A DNA stretch of 64,000 bases from Armillaria gallica (Eukaryota; Basidiomycota; Agaricomycetes; Agaricales; Physalacriaceae). Under the pieces are notes generated by a model, which saw only the letters and a program-made list of their open reading frames with translations, did no database searches and had not been told where the DNA came from. Both the position numbers and the translations under genes were made by a program. Shown here piece by piece: positions 44,167 through 54,829 of the stretch (positions are counted from its first letter, which is position 1; each line of letters starts with the position of its first letter). The stretch is from assembly GCA_037576215.1 (NCBI GenBank), contig JBANDB010000013.1, positions 1,798,001 through 1,862,000 on the forward strand, written 5' to 3'.

Positions 44167-44591
44167 TCAGGAAGAGGGGCCGCTATCCCCCCTCATGGGT
44201 CGTCGTGGGTCCGAGGGCTCCCGGGGTCCATCCAGGTCGGGTCGGTCCCCCTGAAGGCACGCAAGGGGGAGAAGGGCTCGTTCCAGGGCCCTCTGTTCTC
44301 GGGCATTCCTCAGGCGTATCCCCTGGATATGGCTCCCAGCGGCGGGGCCATAGAACTGGCGGTTGCGGTTTGCATGGGCTCGGGCGCGAATGGTTGCGTC
44401 TCTCCCCAGTCTAGGAATCGGATCCCCTCGATTAGCGGCGAGGTAGTGATCCATGTCCTCTCGAATGGGGCAGTGCCATCCCACTCGTTGCTCCAGGTCC
44501 TGCCAATGGAGTTCCCATGCCTCAGCCCGAGCGGGGCCAAGGATCTCGATGTCGGCGGGAGAGAGTGCTGGCCAGTCGTAATCTCTGCCGT
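44167..44591 (-). pseudogene. Element C leader ORF4, distal part
   Basis: The frame DYDWPALSPADIEILGP...AWELHWQDLEQRVGW...MDHYLAANRGD aligns with element B ORF4 (DYEWPELADIDRSILGP...). It resumes directly after the nested LTR and target copy CCGT, and ends at TGA just before Gag. The protein-level similarity in this frame is the best evidence that ORF4 is a real product of this element group. Confidence 0.65.
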
Positions 44592-45959
44592 TGATGTGCT
44601 CGGCAACGGCAAGTGGCAAATGGACTAGAGGCTGGCAATGAACACCAACAACACTAAACCAATCACTAACTCTACACTTATCACCAATGTATTGAATTTG
44701 GGCATTTCGAGTACGATAGAAGCACTCTGCAGACTTCAATAATCAAGGAAAGTTGTTTAAAGACGTTTTATTTTGTTACTAGTGAGCTATACAAGCATAC
44801 TACTCGCACTAGTGGGGTTTGTAAGACACAATTGGATGAATAGTGACTCGACTTGAGCTACTGCGCTCGCTCTGACTGGGACTGCTTCGAACTAGTGGCT
44901 CTCTTGGCCCTGTAATGTCTTACAAGTGAATAAACACTTGACTAGTCGCTTTCTAGGCAGACTAGTAGCGCTCTTGGCCTAAGAATAATACTTTAAACTT
45001 CGAGAACTTGCTTGAACTAACTTCGAAACACTCTTGGCCTTTGCAGGGCACAAAAGATTACTCTAAGACACTTCTATTCACTTAATGCTATGGGTAACTT
45101 AGCGACTAGTAGCCGCTTCGTCAAGGTTAAGCACAAAAGCCTTTAATTGGGGCACTAGATACTGACTAGTAGGTCACAATTGCGGGGATGGCTTGCCTGA
45201 GCCGTGCCTGCGCCTATTCTACTACTTATATACTGACAAACAAGGTACGATCGAGATATAAATAACTGACTAGAGGGGTATTATTGATAAGGATTTCTTG
45301 GCTAGTCACAAATAATGGTGAATAATCACGCAATAGTTGGTCTAGAAACGGTCGCTTGCTGACTAGTGAGCCTAGGAGCTCCGCTAGCGGTTGTATTCCG
45401 TGTCCTGGGCCCAGCGACGCTCCACTAGTGCCAAGGATAAATGACTAGCCAGGCGAGCATGCCTGTAACAGCTGTCGATCGTGATCGAAGGCGCAGCCCA
45501 GCTATACTAGCACCGATCGCAATGGATCTGTATCGCACTCGTCGGATCTGCCGCAAGGTTAACCCGTTGCTAATTCATTTCTAAGTTCTGTTTCAAGATT
45601 GCCGTGTGACTAGTTAACCTGACTTAGGTGTTCATGCCCAGATCGACTCGCTAGTGACCGAACGTTACGAGATTTGTGTCCTCTGCTTCTTGTTTGGTGC
45701 GCTAGTCACATTACTTGTCCACTAGTGGCCGTATTCACTTAGCCCTGTTAGCATTCAAGTCACTAGTATGGCCGGCTGGTAGATTTAACCCACTAGTGGT
45801 ATCGTATCTAAGTCCTGGCTCTACTAGTTGCATACTAGTCTAACTATCAGCTCGAAGCCTCAGCTATAGTCCTTTAAGTATCACTAATGTAAGATAGACA
45901 TGCAATAGTATTATTGTAAAATCGCAAAATCTAGGTGTGAACACGTAGATGGCGTATCA
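44592..45959 (-). repeat. Nested solo LTR, CTAGT-rich, 1368 bases
   Basis: It is flanked by CCGT at 44588-44591 and 45960-45963. Minus-strand ends are TGATACGCC and GAGCACATCA. It splits leader ORF4 of element C. It shares terminal and internal blocks with 8073-9720. CpG-rich, so recent. The pentamer CTAGT occurs roughly eighteen times. TATATAAGTAG on the minus strand near 45225 may be its TATA box. No internal coding region, so it is a solo LTR. Confidence 0.8.
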
Positions 45960-46645
45960 CCGTACGGGTTAAGCGGGTCGTCATCGTTTCTAGGGGGTGG
46001 GGGTCCAAAGACGACGGGCGGCGGGGTAACAGAGCGTGGAACGTCGGGGGCATGAGGTACTCCGAGCTCGTCCATGATGACGAGGGGGATACTGTTGTCA
46101 GAATCGCTGGAATCGACCTTGATGGGCCAGCGGGGATTTCCGAGAGGTTCCTGGACCCGAATAGTCCATCTCCTGGGCGGGTTTCGGAGGTGGGCTCGGT
46201 AGGTGAGGTCTCGACGGGGTCGGGTTCCTCTGCTGTAGGGCGGGGGATCGGGGAGGTCCTCAATCCGTATCTCCCTTGGGGGTTCCGGAACAGGGTCCGG
46301 TGGAGGGGGTGGCTCGGTATTGACGGTCTCGGCATTCTCCCTACCCTCGAAGAATTCCATGTTTGACTCGAAGTAGACGGTCACTGTGCGGCCCTGTCTT
46401 CTTCGAGCCTCGGCGGTGCGGAGCCCCGGCCTGACATACGCGGGGTCGAGACAGGGGAGTTCGACATAGTGTTGGGGAATCGGGGGTGGAGGAGGTACTA
46501 TTAGTACTCCCCTCCAATGCAGGTAGGCTCGGATCTGTTTGTTGTATGCGAGTACTAGGGCCGCGGTGAGGAGGCAGAGGAAGGTGGCTGCCGCGATGGC
46601 AGTTCCAATTTTGATGGTTTGGGTGTAGGTGAGGTCGGGGGTCAT
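45960..46645 (-). pseudogene. Element C leader ORF4, proximal part with membrane helix
   Basis: It starts MTPDLTYTQTIKIG at 46645. One helix (AIAAATFLCLLTAALVLAY) is followed by an HYV motif and a Pro-rich acidic region with DDDPLNPYG. Element B ORF4 has the same elements in the same order (DSDPLNPFG). The nested LTR interrupts it at 45960. The start overlaps the preceding small ORF stop as ATGA, exactly as in element B. Confidence 0.65.
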
Positions 46646-46941
46646 CGATCGCGTCGCGGACGCTGTTCGATGGCTCGGATTAGTTGCGAGATCTGGTAGA
46701 GGAGGAATTGTAGGAGAAGGAGGGTGATCAGGTTTAGGAGTGCTAGACACAGGGCGGTCAAGCTAGTCAAGGTTGCAGTCGTAGTCGACGTAGCCGCAGT
46801 AGTCGTAGTGGTAGTGGTCGTCGTCGCGGGGTTCTGGTCGCTCCTGCTTCTTAGGAGCTCTTCTTCGCCTGACTCTCTTTTGCGGCTTCTGTCGCCCTCC
46901 TCGTTGCTGCTTCTGTTCTGGATCTTGTTGTCGTCGAACAT
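46642..46941 (-). CDS. Element C leader ORF2/3 equivalent, threonine-rich then transmembrane
   Basis: 99 residues. The polar N-terminus is followed by a poly-threonine stretch (NPATTTTTTTTT), then a leucine-rich helix (TALCLALLNLITLLLLQF) and a basic end (EQRPRRDR). The Thr stretch matches the region upstream of ORF2 in element B; the helix and basic end match ORF3. It therefore looks like ORF2 and ORF3 merged by loss of the sequence between them, or ORF2 arose by insertion in B. Its TGA overlaps the next ATG. Confidence 0.45.
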   Translation of the reverse strand: MFDDNKIQNRSSNEEGDRSRKRESGEEELLRSRSDQNPATTTTTTTTTAATSTTTATLTSLTALCLALLNLITLLLLQFLLYQISQLIRAIEQRPRRDR

Positions 46942-46954
46942 ATTTTTCTGGCAT
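46763..46954 (-). CDS. Element C leader ORF1, 63 residues, basic then acidic
   Basis: It starts MPEKYVRRQQ. The basic middle (KRVRRRRAPKK) ends in an acidic, aromatic DDDHYHYDYCGY block and a final NLD. Counterpart of 14029-14250. It overlaps the threonine-rich frame on the same strand. Confidence 0.5.
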   Translation of the reverse strand: MPEKYVRRQQDPEQKQQRGGRQKPQKRVRRRRAPKKQERPEPRDDDHYHYDYCGYVDYDCNLD

Positions 46955-46993
46955 AAGTGATCCCTTCAATGAACGTCAGGGATCGTAGAGAGA

Positions 46994-47006
46994 AGCTTCG
47001 AGCTAA
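46994..47006 (-). promoter_or_regulatory. Element C primer-binding site (self-complementary type)
   Basis: On the minus strand TTAGCTCGAAGCT, one base inside the 5' LTR end. It is complementary to the 13-mer at 47166-47178 in that LTR. Confidence 0.75.
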
Positions 47007-47007
47007 C

Positions 47008-47372
47008 TGTTATGACCGGACTCGGGAATAACAGACTAAGGCGTCTAACGCTTACTACCTCTCACTTTGGGTAGGGCGATAGAACCGTGGCGTCTATTAC
47101 AGCGACTCGGATAACGAGCAAACTCTCGGCACGCGATAAGAGTGAAGTCCGGGGTAGGATTAAACTTAGCTCGAAGCTAGGGTACATGGCTGAGAGCTGT
47201 GCTACTTATATATGATGGTTGGGGATCTAAAATAAGACTGTCCTGCGAGTTCTCAAGAAGTTCTGGGGTTGCAACGTTGGGGTTTCGTGCCGAGGTGCCG
47301 ATCGGCCGAGGTGCCGTGAGGTGCCGAGGTGCCAGATAAGATAAGATAAGGAAAAATGGAAAAATCGTAACA
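47008..47372 (-). repeat. Element C 5' LTR
   Basis: 365 bases. Minus-strand TATATAAG is at 47205-47212 and the self-primer at 47166-47178, again 34 bases apart. Tandem GATA-like motifs lie at 47334-47351. Extra GAGGTGCCG units account for the 34 bases missing from the 3' LTR. ATATA follows at 47373-47377. Confidence 0.95.
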
Positions 47373-47377
47373 ATATA

Positions 47378-47710
47378 AACCTGTTCTATATTGTAATGAG
47401 AATACATCATATTAAAAAAAATATCTTTGTCTTTAAGCACAAACCTAATTGTAGCACTTGAAAGCACTCACCATTGAGATCATAAAATGTTCAGGGTCAT
47501 GAATTTTAAGTCCAAATTTGGAAAGCAAAGTGTCAACATGTGCAAAACAACTCTGAGACAAGACAACCAGAGATGGATAGTATTTTAAAGTCTTCATAAC
47601 TATCTACATACATTTCTGATCTCTTATGAAGGACTGAGATTGAGGAAGAACACAAAAAATAGCCAAAAACTGTAAACTCTCATATCCAACACCCCTAACC
47701 AGTAGTAAAA
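47378..47710. other. CpG-poor DNA downstream of the HET gene
   Basis: No gene. A short part near 47467-47510 resembles the reverse complement of 56430-56500 (CTCAGGGTCAT), so a fragment of the 55-58 kb repeat may be present. Confidence 0.4.
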
Positions 47711-49719
47711 TCAAACAAGTATATTGTGAGACTTGGAAGATACATATAACTTTTCTAACCTTTCTGCTTCTTCCTGGCTATCTATCTCGAACACTGACAC
47801 TTTTTCAAATTTCTGTCCTAGCAGTCGTCTCCCTACAGCCCAGACTTTATAATAACAGTTCCCAAGCAGTGTGTATACATCTTCAGGTATCAGACATTGG
47901 TGGGTGACATAGATTTTAAATGTGTGTGCAATCCCATTGGCATCTTCAACAACCAATTCACCATATCGATCACACCCTTCTGCTGATACCACTTCCAATC
48001 CCTGCACAAGCCCCTTTTCAATGCAATAACCCTCAAACCAGTCCTCACCTGTCTCCTCATCATACTTCACAGCATTATAATAATTACTATAATTTGGCAG
48101 AGGCTCTGTCATGACCTGTTTCCATGTTGGTCTCCATTTCTTGCAACCAAGTCCAGCTTCAGGATACCCAAAGATGAAATCCACCCGCATGTGAGAGTTC
48201 ATTGCATTTACCAGTGCTGTCCATGCATCCTCAAGAGACTCACTCTCATGGTAGGCAGGTATTATCTTTGGTATCAGAGGGAATGCAAGTCCAGCCACTT
48301 TGTCCACTGGATTAGTTGACACTCGCTTCTGCATGTCTGCCAGCCTGCCAAATAGACCTTTGCTCTCCTGCACTGACTTTAGCTGCTTGTGAAACCTTGT
48401 CAGCAAGTCTGTCTCATAGTTCCCATCCTCATCTATTGGTCTGGCATGCATGGGTCCATCTGGTGTATTCCCAGCAATGATCCTATCTTGCCACCCAGCC
48501 TCCTGGGCTGTCCATGCACGTTGAAACCAACACTGATCACTGTCCAAGTCACCATTCTTCAAACTCAATGGCTGCCCCAGTCCACTCAGGTAGATCACAA
48601 CCTTGGCATAGTCATACACATACCCAATTGTGGGCACATCCAGTTTCCACTCCTTCACACGCAAATCCTCCAATGGCCCCCCTTTCTGCCTCAAACAGAG
48701 CACATCCAGCCATGTGTACTCTACTCCCAGATTTAGCATCTCAATCCGGATGAGTTCAAGACTGGCACTCTTTGGGATTGGCGCTGGCCACTCCCTCCCA
48801 TTGATAGATGTCCACACATCCATGCGATTCTTTTCATCCACCCATGCATGTGAAATTGGCAGTAGCTTTGCTGTACCATTGCTGAACAATGATATTGACA
48901 ATTCATCAATGATCCATGAAGGCATCACACGATTGCTGTACAGGTCCCAAACACGTCGAGGTTGCAAACATGGGTGAACAATCCGGTTCTCTACCAGTGC
49001 ATTTTCTCTCCGCTCCTTGTCCTTTTCTTCACGTCTGCTAAGTTCATGTTGCATGTTGCTATTGCCATGTGTGTTCCATACTGGGCGAAGGCGGCCATAA
49101 GCAGTGCCAAAGTTATTGTTCTTCTCAATGCACTCATTCAGAAGTGATGAGAGAGATGGGGTGTCAAGGGTGTGTGATGTTCCAAGTAAGGCATTCAGTT
49201 GATCCAAGACCCCCTCAATGCCAAGGGTAGTGCAGGGAGTGTCTGCAAGGGAGGATGATATAACAGGACTTCGACCGGTGTATGACCGCTGCTTTGGAAC
49301 CTTGATAGATGATTCCGCTTGGCCGGTCTCAGTGAATGCGGAAAGGGTGACTTTCGGAAGAGTGATGCCCTGGAAATACATTTAATTTAATTTTCTGTCT
49401 GTGTTGCCGACTGACATACCCATTGCCTTCTATAATCATAACAAAAAGACCTCCAGTCATTGATATCATCAGAATCAGTATCAGAATCACTGTTCGACTC
49501 TTCATCTACAGGATCAATCCAAGGACCCGCCACCGACGATACTAAGGCTACATCTGTTCGCATGGTGGCTGATGAATCAGCTGTTGCCTCCAACACAGAT
49601 TCTCCATCTTCTGAAAAATTACTCCCGGTCGGGTGTTGCGTCTCCTCTACAATCTCTGAAGGCGCGATCAAGTTGGCATTCCCGTCTGAAACGGAGGTTA
49701 CGCTTGAAGGTGAATCCAT
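47711..49719 (-). CDS. HET-domain protein (heterokaryon-incompatibility type), two exons, intact
   Basis: Exon 1 is 49719-49420, exon 2 is 49369-47711. The 49-base intron has GTATGT...CCAG borders and phase 0, giving about 652 residues. The start MDSPSSVTS is chosen because the inverted copy at 63458 shares it and upstream frames do not connect by phase. Exon 1 encodes a Ser/Asp-rich acidic leader. HET-type motifs are LPISHAWVD (about residue 270), EYTWLDVLCLRQKGG (about 320) and CWFQRAWTAQEAGW (about 375). Fungal HET proteins act in non-self recognition and cell death; the role here is inferred from family only. No TIR, NACHT or other effector domain was recognised. Exon 2 beyond about 49250 is CpG-poor yet free of stops. 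Confidence 0.85.
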
Positions 49720-51830
49720 CGATCTCTGTAGAGTTGGCTCAAGCGTTTCCAAATCGATTTGATGCGAATCAAAAGCCAACTTCCTGTGATTCTCGAGCTC
49801 GCTACTAGTAACGACGTCAAAGAATGTACTCGAAACGATCGTGATTAACTGTACTCACTATTTCCCACTTCAAAGCTTTCAAGATATCGTTCCAGGGAGT
49901 GAGAAGAAGAGCTGCTCGAGTCGTCGTGGATAGGGTCGGAAGGCAAGGTACAAATTCCTGAAACGCATGCAAACAATGCGGCAGAAGACAGTCACACGGT
50001 GCACGCTGCACACGTGGAGATCTTGTTCAATTTATCCTCTCATTCGTCCGTGCGGCATACATTCAAGACATAGTCGATACTGACTGAACAATGAATTACA
50101 CGCCGGTGGACCCGTTAAAGTCCTCTGAGGAAAGAGGACTATGGATCACCATCATTACCTTACACTCCAAATTAATATCACTGTTATAGTAAATATCTAT
50201 CGCGCCCGAAACACCGGACGCTCTTCGAGATACAGCAATAACTCACTTCCGCGTCTGCAAGTTACACTCTATTATTAGGAAGCACCCTCTTGTCTACATG
50301 CCTGGCTAATCCCCGTACTCTCTCCTGCGAATCCACGGTCGTCTGCCCGTTATGTTAGCATACACCTCGTAACAGGATTATCGCCTGCTTACCGATGCGC
50401 TCGAACAAGTCCCCCCTTCCATCTCCCCCATTGTCCCTCAATATCCAGCGCATAGCGTAGTTTGATCCGAGAGAACTACAAGGCCGTCGTCGTCGTTAAT
50501 TTGTTGAGGTCGACAGAGTCGAGAAATGCCTTACTTGAACATCGGTCGTACTTCCATCGCTACAGATCAAAGGAAGGTGACCGACTGCAAAATGAGCCAG
50601 TCGGCATTCAAGCAAGCAGATAGGTAACAAAGCGCGCGCACCTCATCCTAGTATCATTGCCCTGCGGCCTACACCTTCAAGCCAAATCTTGAGCCTCCAC
50701 TCCTAGGCGCTAGGGTGGCCGGATATACCAACTTGAAGGACAACGGAAGCCTACAGGACGCAATGCCAGTTACTCGATGAAAGAGTAAAGGACTGCATCA
50801 AACATACCATTTCAACCATATCAGCTCTATACCCATTCATTATCGTCGCTCGCCAGTCCAGAAACGGAGAAGACTAAAGATCAATGTCAGTATGCAATCA
50901 GATAATCTCGAGGCGATGCATACCTTCATACTGGTATCGAGTACTTGTGTCTTGAAGAGATGAAATGAAACACTGTTCCACATAAAGGTCAGCAAAAAGG
51001 AAGGAAACATGCAGCACACATTCATACCTTGTGAATGGTCGTGGTACAGGTTCACGCTGGCAGCGTGACAAGCGTCACAGAATCAACGAATCCATCGAGG
51101 TTGGGACGGTACCGTGAGTGACGTCAACTCCGCGGATGCTGCCGTACTTTGCCTACCAAGTATCTTCTCGTCATTTCGCTGATATACCCCTAGAACGCCA
51201 AAGACATATCTCCACTGCGCTCTCCGTCGAACGCATCGCATCGCAAGTCACTGCATGCATGTATAACATTCAGTGCGATGTCCCTACTGTTCTAGCCTAT
51301 TCTGTCCGGCTGCAAGACTGCTCGACGTCCCATCCGATATCCGCAATTCATCTCCGTGGACGTGCCAACCCGCATCCGAGTCATGAAACCCACCCATCTA
51401 GGCTAATAACAGAAGCGTCGCACCATCCCTCCCCAGCCAATCCGCGCTGCCCCTCCTCTCACCTTCCCCACGCACGGGGAACCCTCCACGCATGCCCGCA
51501 TGCATTCCTTGCGCGCGTAGTCGGTATTTACTGCATGAATCGAGTTAGCTTGTCGGCCACTCTTACATCGAAAACCAACCATACCTTTCTTCATCAGTGC
51601 CCTCCCGTATCCACTAGCATATCCCCACCGTCGACGCCGTCCGTATTCAAGTCCTAACCTGGGCATTAGTCCTCGATGGCAATAACGAGGGCCAGGATAC
51701 GTACCGACGTTGAACAAGATGGCAGCAGCGGCAGGGATGGAGCGAACGAGATGTAGTATAGTGTGCACTGAACGCCCATGATTAAGCTTATAAAGCTTAG
51801 GGCCATGCAGTAGCAGCTCGAGGGTCCTAA
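49720..51830 (-). repeat. Duplicated upstream region of the HET gene (blocks R3, R2, R1)
   Basis: On the minus strand this is a mosaic shared with the right arm. 49720-50330 matches 62915-63457, 50330-50720 (R3) matches 59380-59830 and 62480-62915, 50830-51080 (R2) matches 59015-59270, 51118-51240 matches 58500-58630, and 51285-51760 (R1) matches 57690-58170 and 61940-62345. Short GT-AG-like intervals are preserved (for example GTGAGT...CACAG at 49858-49784), so parts may be transcribed leader or old exons. No confident protein emerges. Confidence 0.7.
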
Positions 51831-51984
51831 TTGACACACTAACAAGAAAAAGCTTAGCCTAATCCTTACTGAACCGCATACAGGAACACCAACCTGAGCA
51901 AAGCGGTCACGATCCTAGTGCCTAACAACGATATCTATATCGTCCTTCGGGAACTACCACTCCAAAAACATGAAAAATTCCATC

Positions 51985-53187
51985 ATTCTGTCCTATAACA
52001 TAAGCAAAATTGAAGGAGCGGGACGACCGAACGAACCTCTTCATTTCTTCCCAGAGTTCCGTCTGTCCCAACTTGACAACGGTATTACACACGGCCTCAG
52101 TACGCTCCGCGACCGGCGCACAGTCTTAGAACGCTTTGATCCGCTCGTATGCATGAATGGGAGCATGCTTCCCATCGGAGATGATCTCGATAACTTCCGA
52201 TATAGCACGGAATACATCTGCAATAAAAACTGCATCAGAGACGGAGAATGATAGCAGGAAGTAGGACATACCATCTTCCTCAGGCTCCGCAAAGCTTATC
52301 ATATCCTCAGGCAGAATCTCCGGCACCCCGTCCACGCGTGTAGAGTCAGTAGACACCACATACAGCCCTGCGCAAGCCGCCTCGAGAATGGCGATCTCAA
52401 AGGATTCCGTGAGGGACATGTTAAGGAATATGGCACCTCGCAGGATGGGTCCTAGGAGCTCGATGCGATCTTGAAGGTTATATTTTTCGCGCATTTGGAG
52501 AAGGTCGACGAGCTTCAGGCCGTCGCCGCCTGGGTAGACGATGAATAACGGGGATAGCAGGAGAGTAAGGTACGTACCAACGACGAAGCGGACGTTCGGG
52601 AAGGCGCTGCAGATACGGGGAGCGGTGGCGACGAGGAGATCGGTGCCTTTGCGGTATGGCAAGTCGGGAGAGTACGACAAAGGTCACTGAGAAGATGTTA
52701 GCGGATTAAGGGTACACAAAAGACTGCGTCGACATTCCTCAGCGTCCCCGCTTCGAGCTTGTTCGTCAGGATGCTCGCAGCGTCTTCGAAGCTGTGGTCA
52801 GTGAACACCGTTTCGACGCCAAGTAGATGGGAATGCAGAATTCCTTCCTGGCCGAGAGAGGATTGACTGGCATGCGCATGGATGAGGTGAATGTGCTCCC
52901 GAATGAGAATCGTCCGGAGGTAGGGCAGAAAAGTGAAAAACGTCGCAGAGGAAGCAATTGGTACGAAAGGAAGATGATACACTTTCGGCGAAGGAAGGAG
53001 CCAGCGAATACCGACGCGATTAGGTGAATGGCTGTGTGTGATCACAATGACCTGGGATTGTCAGTGAAAAACTGGAAATATTTTCGGAAAACACACCTTG
53101 TGACCACGCTTAATCAGGTTCGCGCTCAGCATGTAAACATGATTCTCTACCCCGCCAACATTTGGATGGAAAAAAATCTGTCATCAT
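51985..53187 (-). pseudogene. PIG-A/GPI3-like gene copy, disabled
   Basis: PIG-A is the catalytic subunit that adds N-acetylglucosamine to phosphatidylinositol in GPI-anchor synthesis. Exon 1 (53187-53097) encodes [20 protein letters not shown] but needs one T fewer in its T run to join its ATG. Exon 2 (53051 to about 52700) encodes KVYHLPFVP, HAHASQSSLGQEG and TDHSFED. About 50 family residues after NVDAVFCV are missing. A one-base insertion disrupts RLAYRKG near 52650. GGDGLKLVDLLQMREKY, the E-X7-E region (ESFEIAILE) and GVPEILPEDMISFA follow, with more small gaps. TAA replaces a tyrosine codon after ERIKAF, and homology runs on to about 51985. An intact gene presumably lies elsewhere. Confidence 0.85.
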
Positions 53188-53732
53188 ACTGCGCTTTCGT
53201 CAGTAAACAGCTGTACTCGCAAGGGGATTACTGACGCTATTGCTATGGGCTCCCTGGCGAAATTAATGACCTTGTTGACATTATTTTTCGCAGCTGTAGA
53301 ATGGAATCCGGTCTTGAAGTTATGAGCAATGTTGATTATCGTCGTCGTCGTTGTCCAAGAGCTTATCGGGGGCAAATACCGAAATATTCATTTATTATCT
53401 ATAATAAATAAATAATTGCACTTCTCGCGGCTCGTTGCCGCTCACCTCTCCGTACAACAAGCACTGTTTAACACTTTCATCTAGAACATCGAGGACTCGG
53501 AACACAAAGAAACTTGTAGTACTTGCACCATACACTAGTCCAACTCATACAGTCACGCTCAAGGTTGGTACCGTCTAGACCCGTCGCTCTATGTAGGACT
53601 AGCCAAAGAATAATTACAAGAACCTGTTACACCACACAGCGAAGCCTCCCTACCGCACTAGCACCCGTAGGGTCTCTAGCGTCGCCTCTATGACTATAGC
53701 AGAGATGGAATCCTCGGCTACACATTTCCTCA
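53188..53732. other. Intergenic, no gene seen
   Basis: Includes an AT-rich patch near 53380-53415. No domain recognised. Confidence 0.5.
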
Positions 53733-54814
53733 TCACCCTCTCTGTCGACCTAAAGAACATCGTGCGCTCCTGATACTTGCACCCGAAACTGCGTCAGAGT
53801 CAGACAGAAATCCAAGTACGCCTTTCAACCACGCGTGCCCTGTCTCTGGGTACTTCTCTAAAAGCACTGTGTTAAAAGCATAGGAATTGGCTGGCCTTTC
53901 TATTCTCGCGTTGAGTACTTGGGTAGTAGTACCTGGGGAGCGAGTTTGACGAAAAACTTCACAAAAACCCGCCGGGTACAGGGGTACTCCGCTTCTAACA
54001 CATCGGCCATACCCACCGCTCGACACTCGTGCCCCGCGCGAGAGTCAGACCGCATCAGAGATGTAGGTTCGTCCTCCATCTTTGGACAATCCATAAAAAT
54101 AATGTCCCCAGGCAGGTGCCGGATTTACCGAAGCAGGGTCTTCAAGCGCTCAGAAGGCTGGACGTCGAAGAATATATGGGGATCCATATTCAGCAAGCCG
54201 CATACCGCAATCGTCTCGTCCTCTGGTCTGCTTGTCTACCTCCCAACCAGCAATCGCACGAGGTCTGTGATTTCTATACGAGCGTCAGGGATATGTGAGA
54301 GGTTGGGATTGTGTCCACTCGTGAAACGAACTAGTTCTGAGAGACAATGGGATAGAACTGGATTACACCACTGGACGATAGCGTCGGGGAAGAGGTCGTC
54401 CAGAGGTGCAAAACCATCCGACAGTTCAAAGATCAGTTTCTTTGCTAATAGACCTTCTTGGAGTGTCCAGAGACGCTGCATCCAACCTGAAGTTAAGATC
54501 GCCAGTGCTGTATCTTCCAGAGGAGAGGAAAGCGAGCGAGAACGGACGCTTGCGTCGATCACAAGCACTGCACGCGCATTCACATATGTCGGCGTCATTC
54601 TCCTGATAGCCTGCTTCCTCAGGTCTCCAACTTCAGGAATGCAGAGCGAATCTATCCAGAATGCCCCGCCGGGAAACAGGGTGTGAACCAACTCCGCTAT
54701 GCGTTCAATTTGGCATGTGGGTAGCCCTGCCTCGCTCGTGCTTCCGAGGCCGTCCACACTAACGTGGGATATAGCGATGTAGGGAAATTCAGAAGCATCT
54801 CTGATGCATAGCAT
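53733..54814 (-). pseudogene. Second HET-domain gene, disabled
   Basis: From 54814 it reads MLCIRDASEFPYIAISHVSVDGLG, then FWIDSLCIPE and WMQRLWTLQEGLL, the successive HET motifs. A TAG follows LLVGR near 54236; the same frame continues TSRPEDETIAVCGLLNMDPH. TAA interrupts near 54140, where LL-R-x-IRHLPGDIIF would be expected, and a later frame change precedes the C-terminal AWLKGVLGFLSDSDAVSGA (ends 53733). It is a different HET subtype from 47711-49719: the motifs differ and no nucleotide similarity was seen. CpG content is normal here. Confidence 0.75.
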
Positions 54815-54829
54815 ACCGTTTGGTATGCG

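Larger units (their letters stand above)
37732..47372 (-). mobile_element. Gypsy element C, complete but decayed, 9.6 kb including a nested LTR
   Basis: LTRs at 37732-38062 and 47008-47372 are flanked by a perfect ATATA duplication (37727-37731 and 47373-47377). It is related to element B: same leader ORFs, same primer-binding site, same Gag and Pol order. The LTRs differ at ten bases, nine at CpG, plus a 34-base U3 length difference. A solo LTR (44592-45959) is inserted in leader ORF4. Many in-frame stops make it non-autonomous. Confidence 0.95.

Noticed and set aside
44592..45959. DNA transposon with terminal inverted repeats
   Set aside because: TGAT...ATCA ends are only weakly inverted, and the second copy shows LTR-like TG...CA ends with a TATA box. 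A solo LTR explains the data better.
47711..49381. Reading the HET gene as a single exon starting MYFQGITLPK
   Set aside because: A GTATGT...CCAG intron joins it in phase to an upstream exon, and the inverted copy has the same arrangement. MYFQ would come from intron bases.
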